Below are positions 63,159-64,000 of a stretch of DNA of 64,000 nucleotides, piece by piece (positions within the stretch are counted from its first letter, which is position 1; every line of letters starts with the position of its first letter). The position numbers and the translations under genes are program-made. The notes below the pieces were generated by a model. The model saw only the letters and a list, made by a program, of their open reading frames with translations, did no database searches and was not told where the DNA came from. This stretch comes from Balanoglossus misakiensis (lineage: Eukaryota > Hemichordata): assembly GCA_040954595.2 (NCBI GenBank), contig JBECUI020000039.1, positions 1 through 64,000 on the forward strand, written 5' to 3'.

Positions 63159-64000
63159 CTATTCGCTTGTTTCACCAACTTGAACCTTTAATAATTCTTG
63201 TCGTTGTTCTTCTTCCTGTTCTGCAACTTCTAGTTTTCTTTGTTCAATCGTCTTTATTAGATAACTATCTAGTTCACTCATTCTCTTATCCTGCAATTTA
63301 ATGTCGCGATATTGCCGCATTCCAGTTCCAGCAGGTATGAGATGTCCTATGATAACGTTTTCTTTTAATCCGCGCAATGGGTCGCGCAGTCCGGCTATTG
63401 CTGCGTTGGTTAGCACCCTTGTTGTTTCCTGAAATGATGCCGCAGATATAAATGAATCTATGTTTAAGCTTGCACGGGTAATACCGAGCAAGATGGGACG
63501 AGCAATAGCAGGCTGTCCCCCTTCGCGCAAAACACGCTTGTTTTCCTCTCGGAATGCATGTTTGCTGACTTGCTGTCCAATAATAAAGCGAGTATCGCCG
63601 GTGTACACTAATTCTACCTTACGCAGCATCTGACGAATAATAACCCCAATATGCTTGTCGTTAATGCTGACCCCCTGTAAACGATATATTTCCTGTATTT
63701 CGTTAACAAGGAATGCTTGCAAGGCGTTTTCCCCCAAGATTGAGAGAATGGCATGGGGATTGATTTGACCTTCACAAAGAATTTCTCCCGCCTTCACGAC
63801 ATCACCTTCCCGTACAAGTAAATGTCGTCCCATGGGAATTTCATGCTTGAATTCCTTGTTAAAATTATCGCGAACAATAATGACCCGGTTGTTCTTTATC
63901 AGGTCGCCAATAATAATTTCTCCGTCTATCTTTGCTAAAACAGCCGCATAGCCGGGATGCCGGGCTTCAAATAATTCGACAACCCGAGGTAGTCCACCAG
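63159..64000 (-). CDS. rpoC: RNA polymerase beta' subunit, C-terminal part
   Basis: The frame is open to the window edge and encodes the last 280 residues of beta'. It begins with [20 protein letters not shown], the conserved segment before the trigger-loop-distal C terminus, and continues with [20 protein letters not shown] and [19 protein letters not shown], then a charged tail ending KVQVGETSE. The start lies outside the window. Confidence 0.97.
   Translation of the reverse strand, partial: GGLPRVVELFEARHPGYAAVLAKIDGEIIIGDLIKNNRVIIVRDNFNKEFKHEIPMGRHLLVREGDVVKAGEILCEGQINPHAILSILGENALQAFLVNEIQEIYRLQGVSINDKHIGVIIRQMLRKVELVYTGDTRFIIGQQVSKHAFREENKRVLREGGQPAIARPILLGITRASLNIDSFISAASFQETTRVLTNAAIAGLRDPLRGLKENVIIGHLIPAGTGMRQYRDIKLQDKRMSELDSYLIKTIEQRKLEVAEQEEEQRQELLKVQVGETSE

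Overview
The window looks like a chromosomal segment of a treponeme-like spirochaete. The evidence is gene order and gene content, not a database search. The order rpoC-rpsL-rpsG-tuf-rpsJ runs on without fusA. secY is followed directly by rpmJ-rpsM-rpsK-rpoA-rplQ, with no adk, map, infA or rpsD between them. There is also a giant membrane-anchored coiled-coil protein of the spirochaete type, rpsF-ssb-rpsR-DUF2232-rplI-dnaB, and maf-rpsB-tsf-frr-uppS-cdsA-rseP. Base composition is moderately AT-rich, genes are tightly packed with many 1-4 nt overlaps, and several initiate at TTG or GTG.

Layout. 1-9.5 kb (minus): grpE, the coiled-coil protein, a HAD phosphatase, a secreted Cys/His protein, a MerR regulator, der and ptsI. 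9.6-12.7 kb: a plus-strand GerMN-domain protein converging on ymdB and rny; rny carries a frameshift and has a structured leader. 13-25 kb (minus): a two-domain VOC protein, a membrane protein, a broken Gx transporter, and an amino-sugar catabolic operon. That operon holds a DeoR regulator, AgaS-like isomerase, CUT1 ABC permeases and binding protein, an oxidoreductase, a frameshifted amidohydrolase, a PfkB kinase remnant and a KbaZ/GatZ remnant. The upstream, uptake half is intact and the downstream, catabolic half is decaying.

25-27.2 kb is accessory: a secreted ankyrin protein, an orphan ArdC-type protein and a tRNA-Arg(CCG). 27.2-35 kb (plus): maf, translation factors, isoprenoid and phospholipid synthesis, the RseP protease and a beta-propeller-like protein, which overlaps dnaB tail to tail. 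35-39.6 kb (minus): dnaB, rplI, a membrane protein, rpsR, ssb and rpsF. 39.9-44.2 kb (plus): a small protein, a kinase-like protein, a frameshifted glycosyltransferase, its usual partner transferase, and pyruvate kinase. 44.2-64 kb (minus): an FGGY kinase, a ComM-like ATPase, RNase HI, a methyltransferase, the complete S10-spc-alpha ribosomal cluster, tuf, rpsG, rpsL and the 3' end of rpoC.

How it fits together. Most of the window is information processing and envelope housekeeping. Unusual themes are: long repeat-bearing low-complexity extensions on several ribosomal proteins, most extreme in S18 (about 194 extra residues with two 45-residue tandem repeats); several single-base frameshifts in otherwise well-preserved genes (rny, a glycosyltransferase, an amidohydrolase) plus a 16-bp tandem duplication in the Gx gene; and promoters placed so close to start codons that maf, agaS and the HAD gene may be read from leaderless or almost leaderless mRNAs. 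No CRISPR array, insertion sequence, rRNA or prophage was seen. All family assignments come from motifs read by eye.
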